Positions 1-9,980 are shown, counted from the stretch's first letter. The stretch is DNA of 64,000 bases from Flavobacteriales bacterium (GCA_013373595.1 JABXHO010000052.1:1-64000), one strand, 5' to 3'. The notes: generated from the sequence alone by a model not told the origin. Numbers and translations are program-made.

Positions 1-48
1 AGCGGCAAAACCGACGATAAACATTAATGTATAAAGTAATTTTTTCAT
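1..48 (-). CDS. 5' end of a secreted or membrane protein (cut by window edge)
   Basis: Reading leftward from an ATG at 48, the 16 visible codons give MKKLLYTLMFIVGFAA with no stop. This is a typical signal-peptide start: two lysines followed by a hydrophobic core. The rest lies outside the window, so the product cannot be named. The gene is divergent from rnhB, with an 88-bp AT-rich gap between them. Confidence 0.6.
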   Translation of the reverse strand, partial: MKKLLYTLMFIVGFAA

Positions 49-136
49 GGCTTCTTTTTTTAAAAGACGAAGCAAGTCGTCTAAAAGTTGTATTGTTGTA
101 AAAGCTAATCTACAATTTTTTTGCCAATTTTAATTA

Positions 137-745
137 ATGAGTTCTTTATTACCATACAAAATAAAAGACGACATCGAAGCAGGATGTGATGAAGCCGGTC
201 GTGGTTGCCTTGCCGGTCCTGTAGTTGCAGCAGCTGTTATCTTACCTCCTGACTTTAAAAATGAGCTTCTCGATGACTCAAAAAAACTCACAGAAGCGAA
301 GCGAAAAAAACTTCGGCCGATTATTGAAAAAGAGGCGCTCGCCTACGCTGTATCGTTTGTAGATGAAAAGGAGATTGATGAAATCAACATTTTGAATGCC
401 AGCTTTATTGCCATGCACCGAGCAGTGGATCAATTGAAACTTCGTCCAACTTCGTTGCTCATTGATGGAAATCGATTCAATCCGTACCCAGATATTCCGC
501 ACGACTGCATCATCAAAGGAGATGGAAAATATTTATCCATAGCAGCCGCATCTATTCTCGCCAAAACATATCGCGACGAATACATGGAAAAACTCCACGA
601 AGAATTTCCTAATTACGATTGGAAAAACAACAAAGGCTATCCTACAGTCAAGCATCGCGCTGGAATTTTGGAGCATGGAGACTGCAAATATCACCGAAAG
701 AGTTTTACGCTGCTTTCCCCTGAACAACTTTCGCTTTTCCCGTAG
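137..745 (+). CDS. rnhB: Ribonuclease HII
   Basis: This 202-residue cytoplasmic enzyme cleaves the RNA strand of RNA-DNA hybrids and removes misincorporated ribonucleotides from DNA. The N-terminal [13 protein letters not shown] block (residues 17-29) carries the first catalytic Asp-Glu pair (D18, E19). LLIDGNRF near residue 110 and the later [15 protein letters not shown] block supply the other acidic and conserved residues of the RNase HII DEDD site. Length matches the family. The gene stands alone, divergent from the fragment at the left edge and about 90 bp before the next gene. Assignment is by family motifs and is secure. Confidence 0.96.
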   Translation: MSSLLPYKIKDDIEAGCDEAGRGCLAGPVVAAAVILPPDFKNELLDDSKKLTEAKRKKLRPIIEKEALAYAVSFVDEKEIDEINILNASFIAMHRAVDQLKLRPTSLLIDGNRFNPYPDIPHDCIIKGDGKYLSIAAASILAKTYRDEYMEKLHEEFPNYDWKNNKGYPTVKHRAGILEHGDCKYHRKSFTLLSPEQLSLFP

Positions 746-836
746 AAGTTGGTTAAACAATAAATTGTTCATTCTTTAATGCAAGGAACATCTTCTCCGT
801 CTGCTTTCTGCCTATTTTTGATAGAAACAACGCTTC

Positions 837-2981
837 ATGTTTAAACGTGTTCTTCTTGGACTGATATTTCTTGCCAGTATCGCTTGGGTCGGATACATCG
901 GATACGGAATTTTTACGGCGACGAATGAGTACTCCGAAATCCACGTATTTAACGAAGCGGATGGACAGGTAATTATTGTCAATCGTTCATCTGAAGTAGC
1001 ATTCGATGCCATCAACGGCTTTGCGGAAAGTCCAACTTATGACATTGCACAATCCTTAACGCCAGCGTACAAAACAGGCTATTTTAGTCTGAAACGCCCA
1101 CAATTTATTTTAGTGAATAGCCAAAATTGGGACGCAAAGCAGCTACAGGGAGTTTTTGGTGAAGAAAACCTGCAGGTTGACGAAAAGAAAAAAACGATTT
1201 CAATTAACGATTGGTCAGGAACCTACAAAAATGATCGTCTGTACCTTTCTCAAAAAGATTTCGAAAAGAACAATCCGGCACTCAGCCCATTTATCTACGA
1301 TAAAAAAGCCAGTGCATCTGTACTCACGTTTGATCCGGAAAATAATGTTTCGACTGTTTTAGATATCTACTTCAAGGAAGATGGAAAAGTAGATTACATC
1401 ACGCGCAATGAAGACATCGAACAGGGAAAGCAAATTCGAGATCAAGTCCTTTTTGCCAGCTATGTGAGTCGAAAAGTGAATAGCTACCATTTCTTTGAAC
1501 GCGATTACTACGCAACGCTCGACACCGTTTTTGCCAACGGCCCAATGTCGAAATGGTTGCAGTCAGGTTTTGTAAAAGTCGACTACAACGGTACACCTGT
1601 GTTAATTTGCGATTATATCGGTGGACAAGATCCTGTATTGATACTAAATGACTTGCAGCAAACAACGGATTCATCTCGTTTTACAACTCCACTAACATCT
1701 ACCTTCCCTTCTTCAGGAAAATCTTACTACGTAAAGTACTTGGATGATCTTGTAGTGATTTCAGAAAAGGAAGACGCGTGTGATTTATTCGTTGCCGACT
1801 ACAAACTTGGAAACACCATTGCCCAGAGTAATGCCTCAAAACAACGCATCTTCGGAGGGCTTCCACAGTCGGTTTCCGAACGATACATTGCGGATGACCT
1901 ACGCATTTCAAGAGCGGTTTACAACGGGTATCTGCTCGAAACAAAATTTGGACAAGCAGCCGCTGAAATGGAAGCTCAAGACGAATCCATTGCCATGATG
2001 TGCGACTTCAATATAGTCGACTTTCAAACCTTTGATCAACCCGGAAAGCTAGTTGCTCTCGGATCAAAAGGAGAAGTGGCTTTCTTCAATAAAGGAAAGA
2101 AAGCATGGGCAAAAAAACTCGAAAGCAAAGCACTTGGAAGCATTCAACTGATCGAATTACACGGTGGAGGCGATACATACGTGTTAGTGAATACGGATGA
2201 TGCTATTCATCTTTGGAACACCAAAGGTCAGGCTGCCTCAGGATTCCCAATAAAACTAGAGAAACCAGCCATGAACGAAGTGAAGTTCTATCGATGGAAA
2301 GACAAAAGCTACTTCCTGGTAACGGATGAAGAAAACACCACACTTCAATTCGATTCAGAAGGTCGTGAATTGACGCATTTTGCTTCCAAAGTAAGACCTG
2401 AACGCCAAATCGACGTATGGGCAAGTCAAGGCAGACTCTTTTTCGGGTTTGCATCTTCAACACAGTTTGAAATGTTCGAAGTAGCGAAAAATAAAACCCT
2501 GCGTACGTTTGACATCCCCGAGAACAGTCAGTCGCTCAAAACACCAAATCAACTTTTCCACTATGGTGTTTCGAACGGTAAATTATATCAGGTGAATCAA
2601 AAAGGGACGAAAACTAATTTTGAATCTTACGCTGAGGGTCAGCTTCTTCCAATCAACAGATTATCGAAAAACCCAGTACTCATTGTTCGGTCGAGAAACA
2701 CCTTACACTTTGTGAATCAGAAAGGTATCGAAATATCAAAACTAAGAATGCCGTTCAATGAAATTGAAGAAGTGGCGCATTTCAGTCTCAATTCAGGAAA
2801 AACAGTTATATCCGTTATAGATGGTCTTGAGAATAACGTATATTTGTACAATACGGCTGGAAGTCAACTGTACAACCGTTCATTCGAAGGTAAAACCAAG
2901 GTGAATGTTTCCGCAACTGGCAACGGTCTTATGATAACTACAGTGGTTGACAACTACGTCATCCAATATTTTGAAAACTAA
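837..2981 (+). CDS. N-terminally anchored protein of unknown function
   Basis: I do not recognise this 714-residue protein. It begins with a short basic segment and one hydrophobic helix (about residues 4-26) with no Cys lipobox or obvious cleavage site, so it is probably held in the inner membrane with the bulk in the periplasm. The C-terminal half (about 385-714) has repeated short strands with patterns such as KLVALGSKGEVAFFNKGKKA and IHLWNTKGQAASGFP, which resemble beta-propeller blades. It ends 13 bp before the start of the OmpA-like gene, so the two may be co-transcribed and this may be an envelope accessory protein. That role is inference only. Confidence 0.7.
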   Translation: MFKRVLLGLIFLASIAWVGYIGYGIFTATNEYSEIHVFNEADGQVIIVNRSSEVAFDAINGFAESPTYDIAQSLTPAYKTGYFSLKRPQFILVNSQNWDAKQLQGVFGEENLQVDEKKKTISINDWSGTYKNDRLYLSQKDFEKNNPALSPFIYDKKASASVLTFDPENNVSTVLDIYFKEDGKVDYITRNEDIEQGKQIRDQVLFASYVSRKVNSYHFFERDYYATLDTVFANGPMSKWLQSGFVKVDYNGTPVLICDYIGGQDPVLILNDLQQTTDSSRFTTPLTSTFPSSGKSYYVKYLDDLVVISEKEDACDLFVADYKLGNTIAQSNASKQRIFGGLPQSVSERYIADDLRISRAVYNGYLLETKFGQAAAEMEAQDESIAMMCDFNIVDFQTFDQPGKLVALGSKGEVAFFNKGKKAWAKKLESKALGSIQLIELHGGGDTYVLVNTDDAIHLWNTKGQAASGFPIKLEKPAMNEVKFYRWKDKSYFLVTDEENTTLQFDSEGRELTHFASKVRPERQIDVWASQGRLFFGFASSTQFEMFEVAKNKTLRTFDIPENSQSLKTPNQLFHYGVSNGKLYQVNQKGTKTNFESYAEGQLLPINRLSKNPVLIVRSRNTLHFVNQKGIEISKLRMPFNEIEEVAHFSLNSGKTVISVIDGLENNVYLYNTAGSQLYNRSFEGKTKVNVSATGNGLMITTVVDNYVIQYFEN

Positions 2982-2994
2982 AAACAAATCAAGA

Positions 2995-5568
2995 ATGAGA
3001 ACTTTAAAACGTTTAGCATTCCTTGTTGTCGTGTCCCTTTCTTTCTCTAGTTTTGGACAAAACTATCTCGGAGTTCACAGTAGTAATTATGGTGGAGTGA
3101 TGTCTACCGACCTTCAACCTGCAAGTTTTGTTGATGGCCGATTCAAATTTGACCTCAACCTAGCAAGTTTTAACTTCGGTCTTTGGACGAACGCTGCTTA
3201 TTTTGACTCTGGAGATATGCCAAAATGGTGGGTTAAATCGTTCAAGCAAGATGACTTCGGCGGAGGAGTAACAGGATATGAGTCGGGAGGAACAAACCCA
3301 GACAATGATTGGATTTTGCCTGATTCTACCTTTGCTGATCGTTACATTTTCAGAAGTTATGACAGTATTGGTGATCCTCTCGGAAGAGAAACGGTTGGTT
3401 TTTACAACAACATCCAAGTAGATGTTTTGAACTTCATGTTCCACATCAATCCAAAAATTGCAGTAGGTTTTGCCGCTAAGTTTCGAAGCATCACAAACAT
3501 TGATGATGTAGACACAAAGTTGGCTGTACTCGCAGAAAACGATCTTGAAATTGCCTCATTATGGAATCAACAGTTCAACGAAACACTATTGAACTTGAAC
3601 CACATGAGCTGGATGGAATACGGTTTTATTTATTCTCAAGTATTGAAAGATGACGGAGAACATTTCATGAAAGCCGGAGGTAAAGCGAAATGGCTTTCCG
3701 GATATTCAGCGGCCTATGTTCACACAAATAACTTTTCGTACAACCTTTTCAATGCCGATACTTCACGCTACTTGAATGGAGATTTCGCGTACGGTTACTC
3801 GAACAACATTGATGATATTGGTTCTTCAGATGGATTGCCAAAATCATCTTCTAAATTTGGTTTAGGACTTGACCTCGGATTCGTTTACGAATGGCGCCCA
3901 GATTGGAAAGAGTACAAATACGACATGGACGGTGAATCGAACCTATGGAGAAGAGACAAAGAAAAATACAAACTTCGTGTTGGAGCTTCTGTCTTGGATT
4001 TGGGAGGAATGCGCTTCCAAAAAGGAGAAATCACTTCTGATTTTAGTGTAAATACAGAACAGTTATTTGATTTAGCCGTTTTCGATCAAGCGAATGGTTT
4101 CGCCAGTTTCGATTCTATTATCGACAGCTTAACAACGTATAACCCTGATTGGACGGAAACAGATAGTAAAGCAACTTTCTTTATGCGTACACCAGCATCT
4201 GCGAGCTTCCAAGTTGATTACCACATTTGGAAACACTTCTACGTGAATGCAACAGGAATTTTTAGCATCAACAACCGAAAGAACCCACACCGTGTTCGCG
4301 TAGCCAATCAATTCTCGATTACTCCAAGTTTTGATCAAGCGTGGCTTGGTTTCCACTTGCCTATTTCTTACAACAAGTACTCTGGATTGAAAACTGGTTT
4401 CGGTACACGCCTTGGACCGCTTACCGTGGGTGTAACAGATTTCAGAACATTGTTTGCTGCAGGGAAAATCAAAGGTGCTGAATTCTACGCTGGATTGAGA
4501 GTTCCAATTTTGTACTTCCACCCAAGTGATGTGGATGGTGACCTTGTTTCTGACAAAGTGGACGAATGTTTAGTAGTTCCAGGTGTTTGGGAATTCAAAG
4601 GATGTCCAGACACAGACAGCGATGGAATCAAAGACATGGACGATTTATGTCCAAATACAGCTGGTCTTGCTGAATTCCAAGGATGTCCAGACACAGATGG
4701 TGATGGAATTCCAGATAAAGATGATAAATGTCCAGAAGAAGCAGGAGACAAATTCTTCGATGGATGTCCTGACCGCGACAACGATAGCATCATCGACTCT
4801 AAAGATGATTGTCCAGACGTACCAGGTCTTCCTGCATTCAAAGGGTGTCCAGATACAGATGGTGATGGAATCAAGGATGAAGACGATGCGTGTCCAGATG
4901 TAGCAGGTCCACTAGTAAATAATGGATGTCCTGATACAGATGCTGACGGATTATTCGACTTCATCGACAACTGTCCAACAGAATTTGGTCCGAAAGAAAA
5001 CAACGGTTGTCCTTGGCCAGATACAGATGAAGATGGATTACTTGACAAAGATGACAAGTGTCCAAACATGGCTGGACCATTAGCAAATGATGGATGTCCA
5101 TACCAAGATACAGACGGTGATGGTATCCTCGACAAAGACGATGATTGTCCTGCAACAGCCGGTGTACCTTCAACTGAAGAAGGAATGAATGGTTGTCCTA
5201 AAATCGAGAAAGAGGTAGAAGAAGTGCTTCAAACAGCCTTCGACAACCTTGAGTTCGAAACAGGTAAAGACATCATTAAAGCCGCGTCGATTCCTTCATT
5301 GACGAAATTGGCTGAAGTATTGGTTAAAAAGCCAGAATGGAAACTTCAGATTTCAGGTCACACGGATAGTCAAGGTAACGATCAAAACAACTTGATCTTG
5401 TCTAAGAAACGTGCGGAAGCCGTGAAGAACTTCATGGTAGAAAATGGAATCAATGCAGATCGTCTTAACACATTGTACTTCGGAGAGACGCAGCCAATTG
5501 CTGACAACTCGACAGCAGAAGGTCGTCAACGTAACAGACGTGTTGAAATGAAAATCATTTTCGATTAA
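2995..5568 (+). CDS. OmpA-family outer-membrane protein with TSP3 repeats
   Basis: An 857-residue protein. I use the ATG at 2995 because it is followed directly by a signal peptide (MRTLKRLAFLVVVSLSFSSF, cleaved near FGQ); the in-frame ATG 48 bp upstream would put a charged tail before it. Residues about 25-500 look like an outer-membrane beta-barrel or porin domain. Next come about eight calcium-binding thrombospondin type 3 repeats of the DTDGDGIPDKDDKCP form (about residues 510-735). The C terminus is an OmpA/MotB-type peptidoglycan-binding domain (LQISGHTDSQGNDQNNLILS and AEGRQRNRRVEMKI). This layout anchors the outer membrane to peptidoglycan and is common in Bacteroidota. A strong terminator follows. 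Confidence 0.88.
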   Translation: MRTLKRLAFLVVVSLSFSSFGQNYLGVHSSNYGGVMSTDLQPASFVDGRFKFDLNLASFNFGLWTNAAYFDSGDMPKWWVKSFKQDDFGGGVTGYESGGTNPDNDWILPDSTFADRYIFRSYDSIGDPLGRETVGFYNNIQVDVLNFMFHINPKIAVGFAAKFRSITNIDDVDTKLAVLAENDLEIASLWNQQFNETLLNLNHMSWMEYGFIYSQVLKDDGEHFMKAGGKAKWLSGYSAAYVHTNNFSYNLFNADTSRYLNGDFAYGYSNNIDDIGSSDGLPKSSSKFGLGLDLGFVYEWRPDWKEYKYDMDGESNLWRRDKEKYKLRVGASVLDLGGMRFQKGEITSDFSVNTEQLFDLAVFDQANGFASFDSIIDSLTTYNPDWTETDSKATFFMRTPASASFQVDYHIWKHFYVNATGIFSINNRKNPHRVRVANQFSITPSFDQAWLGFHLPISYNKYSGLKTGFGTRLGPLTVGVTDFRTLFAAGKIKGAEFYAGLRVPILYFHPSDVDGDLVSDKVDECLVVPGVWEFKGCPDTDSDGIKDMDDLCPNTAGLAEFQGCPDTDGDGIPDKDDKCPEEAGDKFFDGCPDRDNDSIIDSKDDCPDVPGLPAFKGCPDTDGDGIKDEDDACPDVAGPLVNNGCPDTDADGLFDFIDNCPTEFGPKENNGCPWPDTDEDGLLDKDDKCPNMAGPLANDGCPYQDTDGDGILDKDDDCPATAGVPSTEEGMNGCPKIEKEVEEVLQTAFDNLEFETGKDIIKAASIPSLTKLAEVLVKKPEWKLQISGHTDSQGNDQNNLILSKKRAEAVKNFMVENGINADRLNTLYFGETQPIADNSTAEGRQRNRRVEMKIIFD

Positions 5569-5589
5569 GCAATCGTTATTGAATGATAC

Positions 5590-5624
5590 AAGCCGATTCG
5601 CTCTTGAGTGAATCGGCTTTTTTA
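5590..5624 (+). terminator. Rho-independent terminator after the OmpA-like gene
   Basis: Arms at 5590-5603 and 5606-5619 form a 14-bp stem with a single G-T wobble, and a T-run follows from 5618. It lies 21 bp past the stop of the OmpA-like gene. Confidence 0.88.
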
Positions 5625-5781
5625 TTTTGAGCAAAACCATTTGGCGTCGATTTCCTCGTATTCAGTAAAGAATAATGCTCAATTTGATGATGTCCTGCAC
5701 ACTTTCGTAACAAATTAGTTCGGACAGGGTGGTATTTTCCGCATTTTGTTCATTATATTTAGGAGAACCGAAAATCAGACA

Positions 5782-6330
5782 ATGAAATTTCTTCTCAAGC
5801 TACTCTTTTTACTACTCTCCCTTGTTGCGATTGTTCTAATAGTAGGACTCTTCATCGATGGGAAGTTTTCCGTAAAACGATCTATAACAATCAATCAGCC
5901 GCAGGAAGTCGTATTTGACTACATCTCCTCGCTCAATAACCAACAGGAGTATGGCGTGTGGCACAAGAAAGATCCCACTATCAAAATCACCACAAAAGGA
6001 ACGGATGGAACCGTAGGTTATATCTCAGCCTGGGAAAGTTCCCAAGAAGATATTGGTAAGGGAGAACAAGAAATTACGCACATTGTCTACAACAAACGGA
6101 TTGATACCGAAATTCGGTTCAAAGAACCTATGAACGGAACTTGTCAGGCCTCGATTATTGTGGAAAGGGACACCAACAATTCATCCACTGTAACATGGAT
6201 CATGAAAGGAGAAAGTACGTATCCGTACAACATCTTGGCTTTGTTTATGAATGTAGACAAGGAAATAGGTCCAGACCTCGAAAATGGACTGAACAACCTA
6301 AAAGATATTTTGGAATCACAGAATAACTGA
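5782..6330 (+). CDS. Membrane-anchored SRPBCC (START-like) domain protein
   Basis: A 182-residue protein from the ATG at 5782, chosen because it begins with MKFLLKLLFLLLSLVAIVLI, a clear N-terminal membrane helix; an upstream in-frame ATG at 5746 would add 12 unconvincing residues. The remainder matches the polyketide cyclase/SRPBCC helix-grip fold: VKRSITINQPQEVVFDYISS at the start, a central strand around NGTCQASIIVERD, and a final amphipathic helix DLENGLNNLKDIL. The family binds hydrophobic ligands in a closed cavity, but the ligand is unknown here. It precedes lnt by 44 bp, possibly in the same transcript. Confidence 0.75.
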   Translation: MKFLLKLLFLLLSLVAIVLIVGLFIDGKFSVKRSITINQPQEVVFDYISSLNNQQEYGVWHKKDPTIKITTKGTDGTVGYISAWESSQEDIGKGEQEITHIVYNKRIDTEIRFKEPMNGTCQASIIVERDTNNSSTVTWIMKGESTYPYNILALFMNVDKEIGPDLENGLNNLKDILESQNN

Positions 6331-6374
6331 ATCTGAAAAAGAGTTAACTGATTTTTTCTCCCTAATTTTAGGGT

Positions 6375-7979
6375 GTGATCAGACTACAGAAAAAACACCG
6401 CTTTCTTCTAAGCATCCTTTCGGGTATCTTACTCGTTGTATCTTTTCCGTATACGGGAAGCTTAACACCTCTAGTATTCGTAGCCCTCGTCCCCCTTTTA
6501 TTGGTGGAGAGTTACATCACAACGAAAAGTTACCGTTCGCGGAAGGTATTCACGCACGCGTACCTTACTTTCTTCATTTACAATGTCGGTTCTACGTGGT
6601 GGGTATGGAATGCTGATGCGGGCGGAGCCGTTTTGGCCTTCTTAGCGAATAGTCTGCTCATGTCGACCGTCTTCTACCTCTTTCACCTCACAAAAAAATA
6701 CGTGGGTTCGAAAGAAGGATATCTCTCCCTCTTGATTTATTGGATTGGATTCGAGTACCTGCACTACCATTGGGAAGCATCATGGACGTGGCTCACTCTC
6801 GGAAACACCTTCTCCATTCATCCGTCTTGGGTGCAATGGTATTCTTATTCAGGAGCACTCGGAGGTTCATTTTGGATTTTGTGCATCAACCTACTCATTT
6901 ATCGCGTGTATCAAAACCTATGGTTTAAAGGAGAAAGCTGGAGAATTCAAACGCCACTGCTGATTATGGCTGGATTATTTTTCGTGGTTCCGATGACCAT
7001 TTCATTGATCACCTACGCAACCTACGAAGAAAAAAATGATCCCTACGAAGTCGTAGCCATACAACCTAATATTGATCCGTACAATGAAAAATTTCTTCGC
7101 CCACCGATGGAACAACTTCGGGATATGGGTGAACTTATGCTTCAGAAAGCGGACAGTACAACCGACTTAATTGTTGCGCCAGAAACAGCCATTTATGGAT
7201 CTTTCGACGAGAAAGATTTCAAGCGATTGATGTACTATCCATACTTGACATCCATTCAAGATCAAACCAACAATGCATCTATTTGCATTGGCGCATCAAC
7301 AGTACGTTTTTTCGATAAGAAACATTCTCGCTCCTCGCGATTGCAAAGCGACGGACAGTACATCGAATATTACAACACTTCGATCTTTTTAGGTAAAAAC
7401 GGTGAGCCTCAATTTGTACACAAATCCAAATTGGTTCCCGGAGTGGAAAGCATACCATTTTCTGACATCTTCCCGTTCTTAGAAGACGTTGCGATTCAAA
7501 ATGGAGGAACAAGCGGTACGCTTGGCATTGAGCCACACCCGAAGGTATTCTACGACAGAGATGTGAAACTTGCGCCAGTTGTGTGCTACGAATCAATTTA
7601 TGGCGGTTGGGTAGCCGGTCAATGTCGAAATGGCGCTGAACTCATTGTAATTTCCACGAATGACGGTTGGTGGAAGGACACACCAGGATATAAACAACAC
7701 TGTAGCTTTGCCAGTTTGCGTGCTATTGAAAACCGCAGATCCATTGCCCGATCGGCCAATACAGGAACAAGTTGTTTCGTGAATCAACGCGGAGATATTT
7801 TGCAACCAACCGACTGGTGGGTCAAGGACGTCATTAAAGCAACATTAAACCTCAACTCTGAACCCAGTTTCTATACCACATACGGTGATGTATTAGGAAG
7901 AAGTCTGGCCTTTGTAGCCGCCCTCCTCCTACTCTTTACCTTTGTGAAACGCTTTAAAAAATTTAGAACTTCATCATGA
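6375..7979 (+). CDS. lnt: Apolipoprotein N-acyltransferase
   Basis: A 534-residue inner-membrane enzyme that adds the third acyl chain to bacterial lipoproteins. About six membrane helices in the first 230 residues are followed by a nitrilase-fold domain with the Glu-Lys-Cys triad: Glu in VAPETAIYG (about 268), Lys in VHKSKLVPGVE (about 353) and Cys in PVVCYESIYG (about 408). One more membrane helix (LAFVAALLLLFTFV) ends the protein. The start is a GTG at 6375. The stop overlaps the ATG of the following sigma-factor gene by 4 bases, indicating translational coupling with an envelope-linked regulator. Confidence 0.93.
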   Translation: MIRLQKKHRFLLSILSGILLVVSFPYTGSLTPLVFVALVPLLLVESYITTKSYRSRKVFTHAYLTFFIYNVGSTWWVWNADAGGAVLAFLANSLLMSTVFYLFHLTKKYVGSKEGYLSLLIYWIGFEYLHYHWEASWTWLTLGNTFSIHPSWVQWYSYSGALGGSFWILCINLLIYRVYQNLWFKGESWRIQTPLLIMAGLFFVVPMTISLITYATYEEKNDPYEVVAIQPNIDPYNEKFLRPPMEQLRDMGELMLQKADSTTDLIVAPETAIYGSFDEKDFKRLMYYPYLTSIQDQTNNASICIGASTVRFFDKKHSRSSRLQSDGQYIEYYNTSIFLGKNGEPQFVHKSKLVPGVESIPFSDIFPFLEDVAIQNGGTSGTLGIEPHPKVFYDRDVKLAPVVCYESIYGGWVAGQCRNGAELIVISTNDGWWKDTPGYKQHCSFASLRAIENRRSIARSANTGTSCFVNQRGDILQPTDWWVKDVIKATLNLNSEPSFYTTYGDVLGRSLAFVAALLLLFTFVKRFKKFRTSS

Positions 7980-8530
7980 CAGCTAATTCTGAAATAGACG
8001 TTTCTAAACTGGTTGATGATCATAGCGACTATCTGCTTTCCTTTGCGATGTCCAAACTAAAAGATTTGGATTTATCGAAAGATTTAGTGCAAGACACGCT
8101 GTTGACGGCAATTACCAAATTAGACACCTTCGAAAAGCGAAGTAAACTCCGAACTTGGTTAACGAGTATTCTGAATCGTAAGATCATTGATCATTGGCGA
8201 AAAGCAGAAACACGGTATAGCGATCCTGTCTCTTCCTTTTTCAGTCAAGATGAAAAGAAAGGTCATTGGTTAGAATCCAAAGGAGGAAATCAAACCTTGG
8301 AAACGATTGAAGATCAAATTTCGCAAGAAGAAACACATCAAGAGTTGGCAGAATGCATGGACAAGCTTCCAGAGAAGTGGAAAGGCGTTGTAGCATCAAA
8401 ATATCTCGAAGAAAAAGAAAGCGAAGATATTTGTAAGGATTTTGAGATAACTTCTTCTAATCTCTGGGTAATCATTCATAGAGCGAAGCTCGTGTTGCGT
8501 GATTGTCTGCAAACAAAATGGAAACTGTGA
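7976..8530 (+). CDS. ECF-type RNA polymerase sigma factor
   Basis: A 184-residue sigma-70 family protein. Region 2 covers about residues 10-80, with DLSKDLVQDTLLTAITKLDTF and the DNA-melting segment KLRTWLTSILNRKIIDHWRK. Region 4 covers about 120-180, with a helix-turn-helix in SEDICKDFEITSSNLWVIIH. It is coupled to lnt by an ATGA overlap and to a small zinc-binding anti-sigma factor by a 13-bp overlap, so the two downstream genes form a typical sigma/anti-sigma pair. What it senses is unknown; linkage to lnt hints at envelope or lipoprotein stress. Confidence 0.9.
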   Translation: MTANSEIDVSKLVDDHSDYLLSFAMSKLKDLDLSKDLVQDTLLTAITKLDTFEKRSKLRTWLTSILNRKIIDHWRKAETRYSDPVSSFFSQDEKKGHWLESKGGNQTLETIEDQISQEETHQELAECMDKLPEKWKGVVASKYLEEKESEDICKDFEITSSNLWVIIHRAKLVLRDCLQTKWKL

Positions 8531-8763
8531 AAAGATGTGAGCAAATAACGCTGGATTTCGAGCGTGGTCAATTTCAAGCGCTTTCGGTGAAAGATCGATT
8601 GGGAATGAAAATGCATCTTGGAATTTGTAAGAAGTGTCGGCGATACGTGAAGGACAGTCAGAAGTTGGATTTATGGCTCAAACGTCGTTTACAGCAAGTG
8701 GACGAATCGATTAAGTTTTCCGATTTAGAGAAAGTAGAATTAAAAGAAAAGTTGAGTCATTAA
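8518..8763 (+). CDS. Small zinc-binding anti-sigma factor (ZAS-like)
   Basis: An 81-residue protein from the ATG at 8518; a TTG at 8503 in the same frame is less likely. It carries the HxxxCxxC zinc motif (in MHLGICKKCRRYVKD, near residue 40) that defines zinc-associated anti-sigma domains. It has no membrane helix, so it would act in the cytoplasm, and it overlaps the cognate ECF sigma gene by 13 bp. The usual role is to hold the sigma factor inactive until a signal, often redox or thiol, disturbs the zinc site. The partner is inferred from position, and the signal is not known. Confidence 0.82.
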   Translation: METVKRCEQITLDFERGQFQALSVKDRLGMKMHLGICKKCRRYVKDSQKLDLWLKRRLQQVDESIKFSDLEKVELKEKLSH

Positions 8764-8766
8764 AAG

Positions 8767-9834
8767 CTACAACTCCAAGGCATTCAAAAACGAACGCTGT
8801 AAGCGCTCAAACTCCCATTTTTCATTTGAATAGAAGTCCACTTTTTCATCGGTTTTCAATCCATTAATTAAGTGCATAACGTTCGAACTTTCGTAAAATT
8901 TCGATGTATTTCTAAAATCTTCGTAGTCCGAAAATAAATTTTCCATCAACAGAGGCTTCTTAAATCCAAAAGCGAGGTTGAACGATCCTGAAATTTGATA
9001 TTCATACAAAGCATACGATTCGTGCTTGGGATGAATCAATGGTAAAATATAATCCGATTGCTTCAGCATTCCGTAGAACTCATCCGTTTCGATGAATGCA
9101 TCCCACAACACCACATTTTCTTCAATTCCCAATTCCTTTACCCGTTGTTTGACATAGGCACCATCGCCATCTGCGTGCTCACATCGACCCAAAAAGAGCA
9201 ATTTAATATGTGGTTCGATCCCCAATTGTTCGATCGACTCGAAGAGTGAATCATAATCTCTCCTACTCCGCTCAACTTGTCCCGGAATACAAATCCAGAT
9301 ATCTCCCTCCTTTTTTTCCTGCTCGCGCGAAGGATAATTCGGATAAAAAACGGTGTACAACGGATATAACTTTACGCGCTGCTTCACCTCATCCTTTACC
9401 TGATCGATCAAATAATCGTTCAAAACAAAATAAGCTTCCAGGTTTCGCGTAATCACTTTCTGCGAATGACTGTTTTCCAGTTTTCGCAAATTATGAATCA
9501 CCCCGTAGCGTTTTGCCTTCTTCGGTTTTGGCAGCAAAAACAAATTCTTCAATACGTTTCCTTGCGCCGTATTGAACACAATGCGATCAAAATTTCCCTT
9601 TGTGAGAATCTTCCGAATGATACGCAGATCAATCCACTGTTTCAATCCACTTCGCAACTGAATGAAATGTACGCGATCCAATCCATCAAAATAATCGACA
9701 TTCGACTTCAGCGATGCATTGCAAATCAACTCAACATGGTGTCCTGCTCGTTTCAAATAGAGAACTTGCGCATACAGGCATTCGTCGTGCGACCCACCCA
9801 TTTCCACCAATACTATCCGTTTCATTTCGCTCAT
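8767..9834 (-). CDS. GT-B-like glycosyltransferase
   Basis: A 355-residue cytoplasmic protein. The N-terminal half begins MKRIVLVEMGGSHDECLYAQ with a Rossmann-type strand and glycine loop. The C-terminal half has the layout of a GT4-like nucleotide-sugar domain: ICIPGQVERSRRDYDSL, then IKLLFLGRCEHADGDG, ENVVLWDAFIETDEFYGML and SDYILPLIHPKHESYALYEY. The donor sugar and acceptor cannot be read from the sequence. It converges on the anti-sigma gene with only 3 bp between stops. Either ATG (9834 or 9825) could be used. Confidence 0.7.
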   Translation of the reverse strand: MSEMKRIVLVEMGGSHDECLYAQVLYLKRAGHHVELICNASLKSNVDYFDGLDRVHFIQLRSGLKQWIDLRIIRKILTKGNFDRIVFNTAQGNVLKNLFLLPKPKKAKRYGVIHNLRKLENSHSQKVITRNLEAYFVLNDYLIDQVKDEVKQRVKLYPLYTVFYPNYPSREQEKKEGDIWICIPGQVERSRRDYDSLFESIEQLGIEPHIKLLFLGRCEHADGDGAYVKQRVKELGIEENVVLWDAFIETDEFYGMLKQSDYILPLIHPKHESYALYEYQISGSFNLAFGFKKPLLMENLFSDYEDFRNTSKFYESSNVMHLINGLKTDEKVDFYSNEKWEFERLQRSFLNALEL

Positions 9835-9980
9835 TGCGCACCAAGATTACGGATAGAAGTTGATTTTCGCAAGAAAAGGAGTGGATTATGTGGGTTTCCG
9901 CTCCGCTCAACCCACGCGGCATTGGATGAGAGTGTGGAGCGAAGACCAAGACTGATCTTGTTAAACCATTAACAACGCGC

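Noticed and set aside
4485-5135. 216-codon minus-strand ORF rich in Ser, Gly, His and Pro
   Set aside because: It is the shadow of the calcium-binding TSP3 repeats of the OmpA-like gene; its periodicity simply mirrors the coding strand.
9890-9915. Hairpin GTGGGTT/AACCCAC between the glycosyltransferase and the YD-repeat-like gene
   Set aside because: It is a 7-bp stem with no T-run on either strand and no start or stop nearby; it cannot be given a function.
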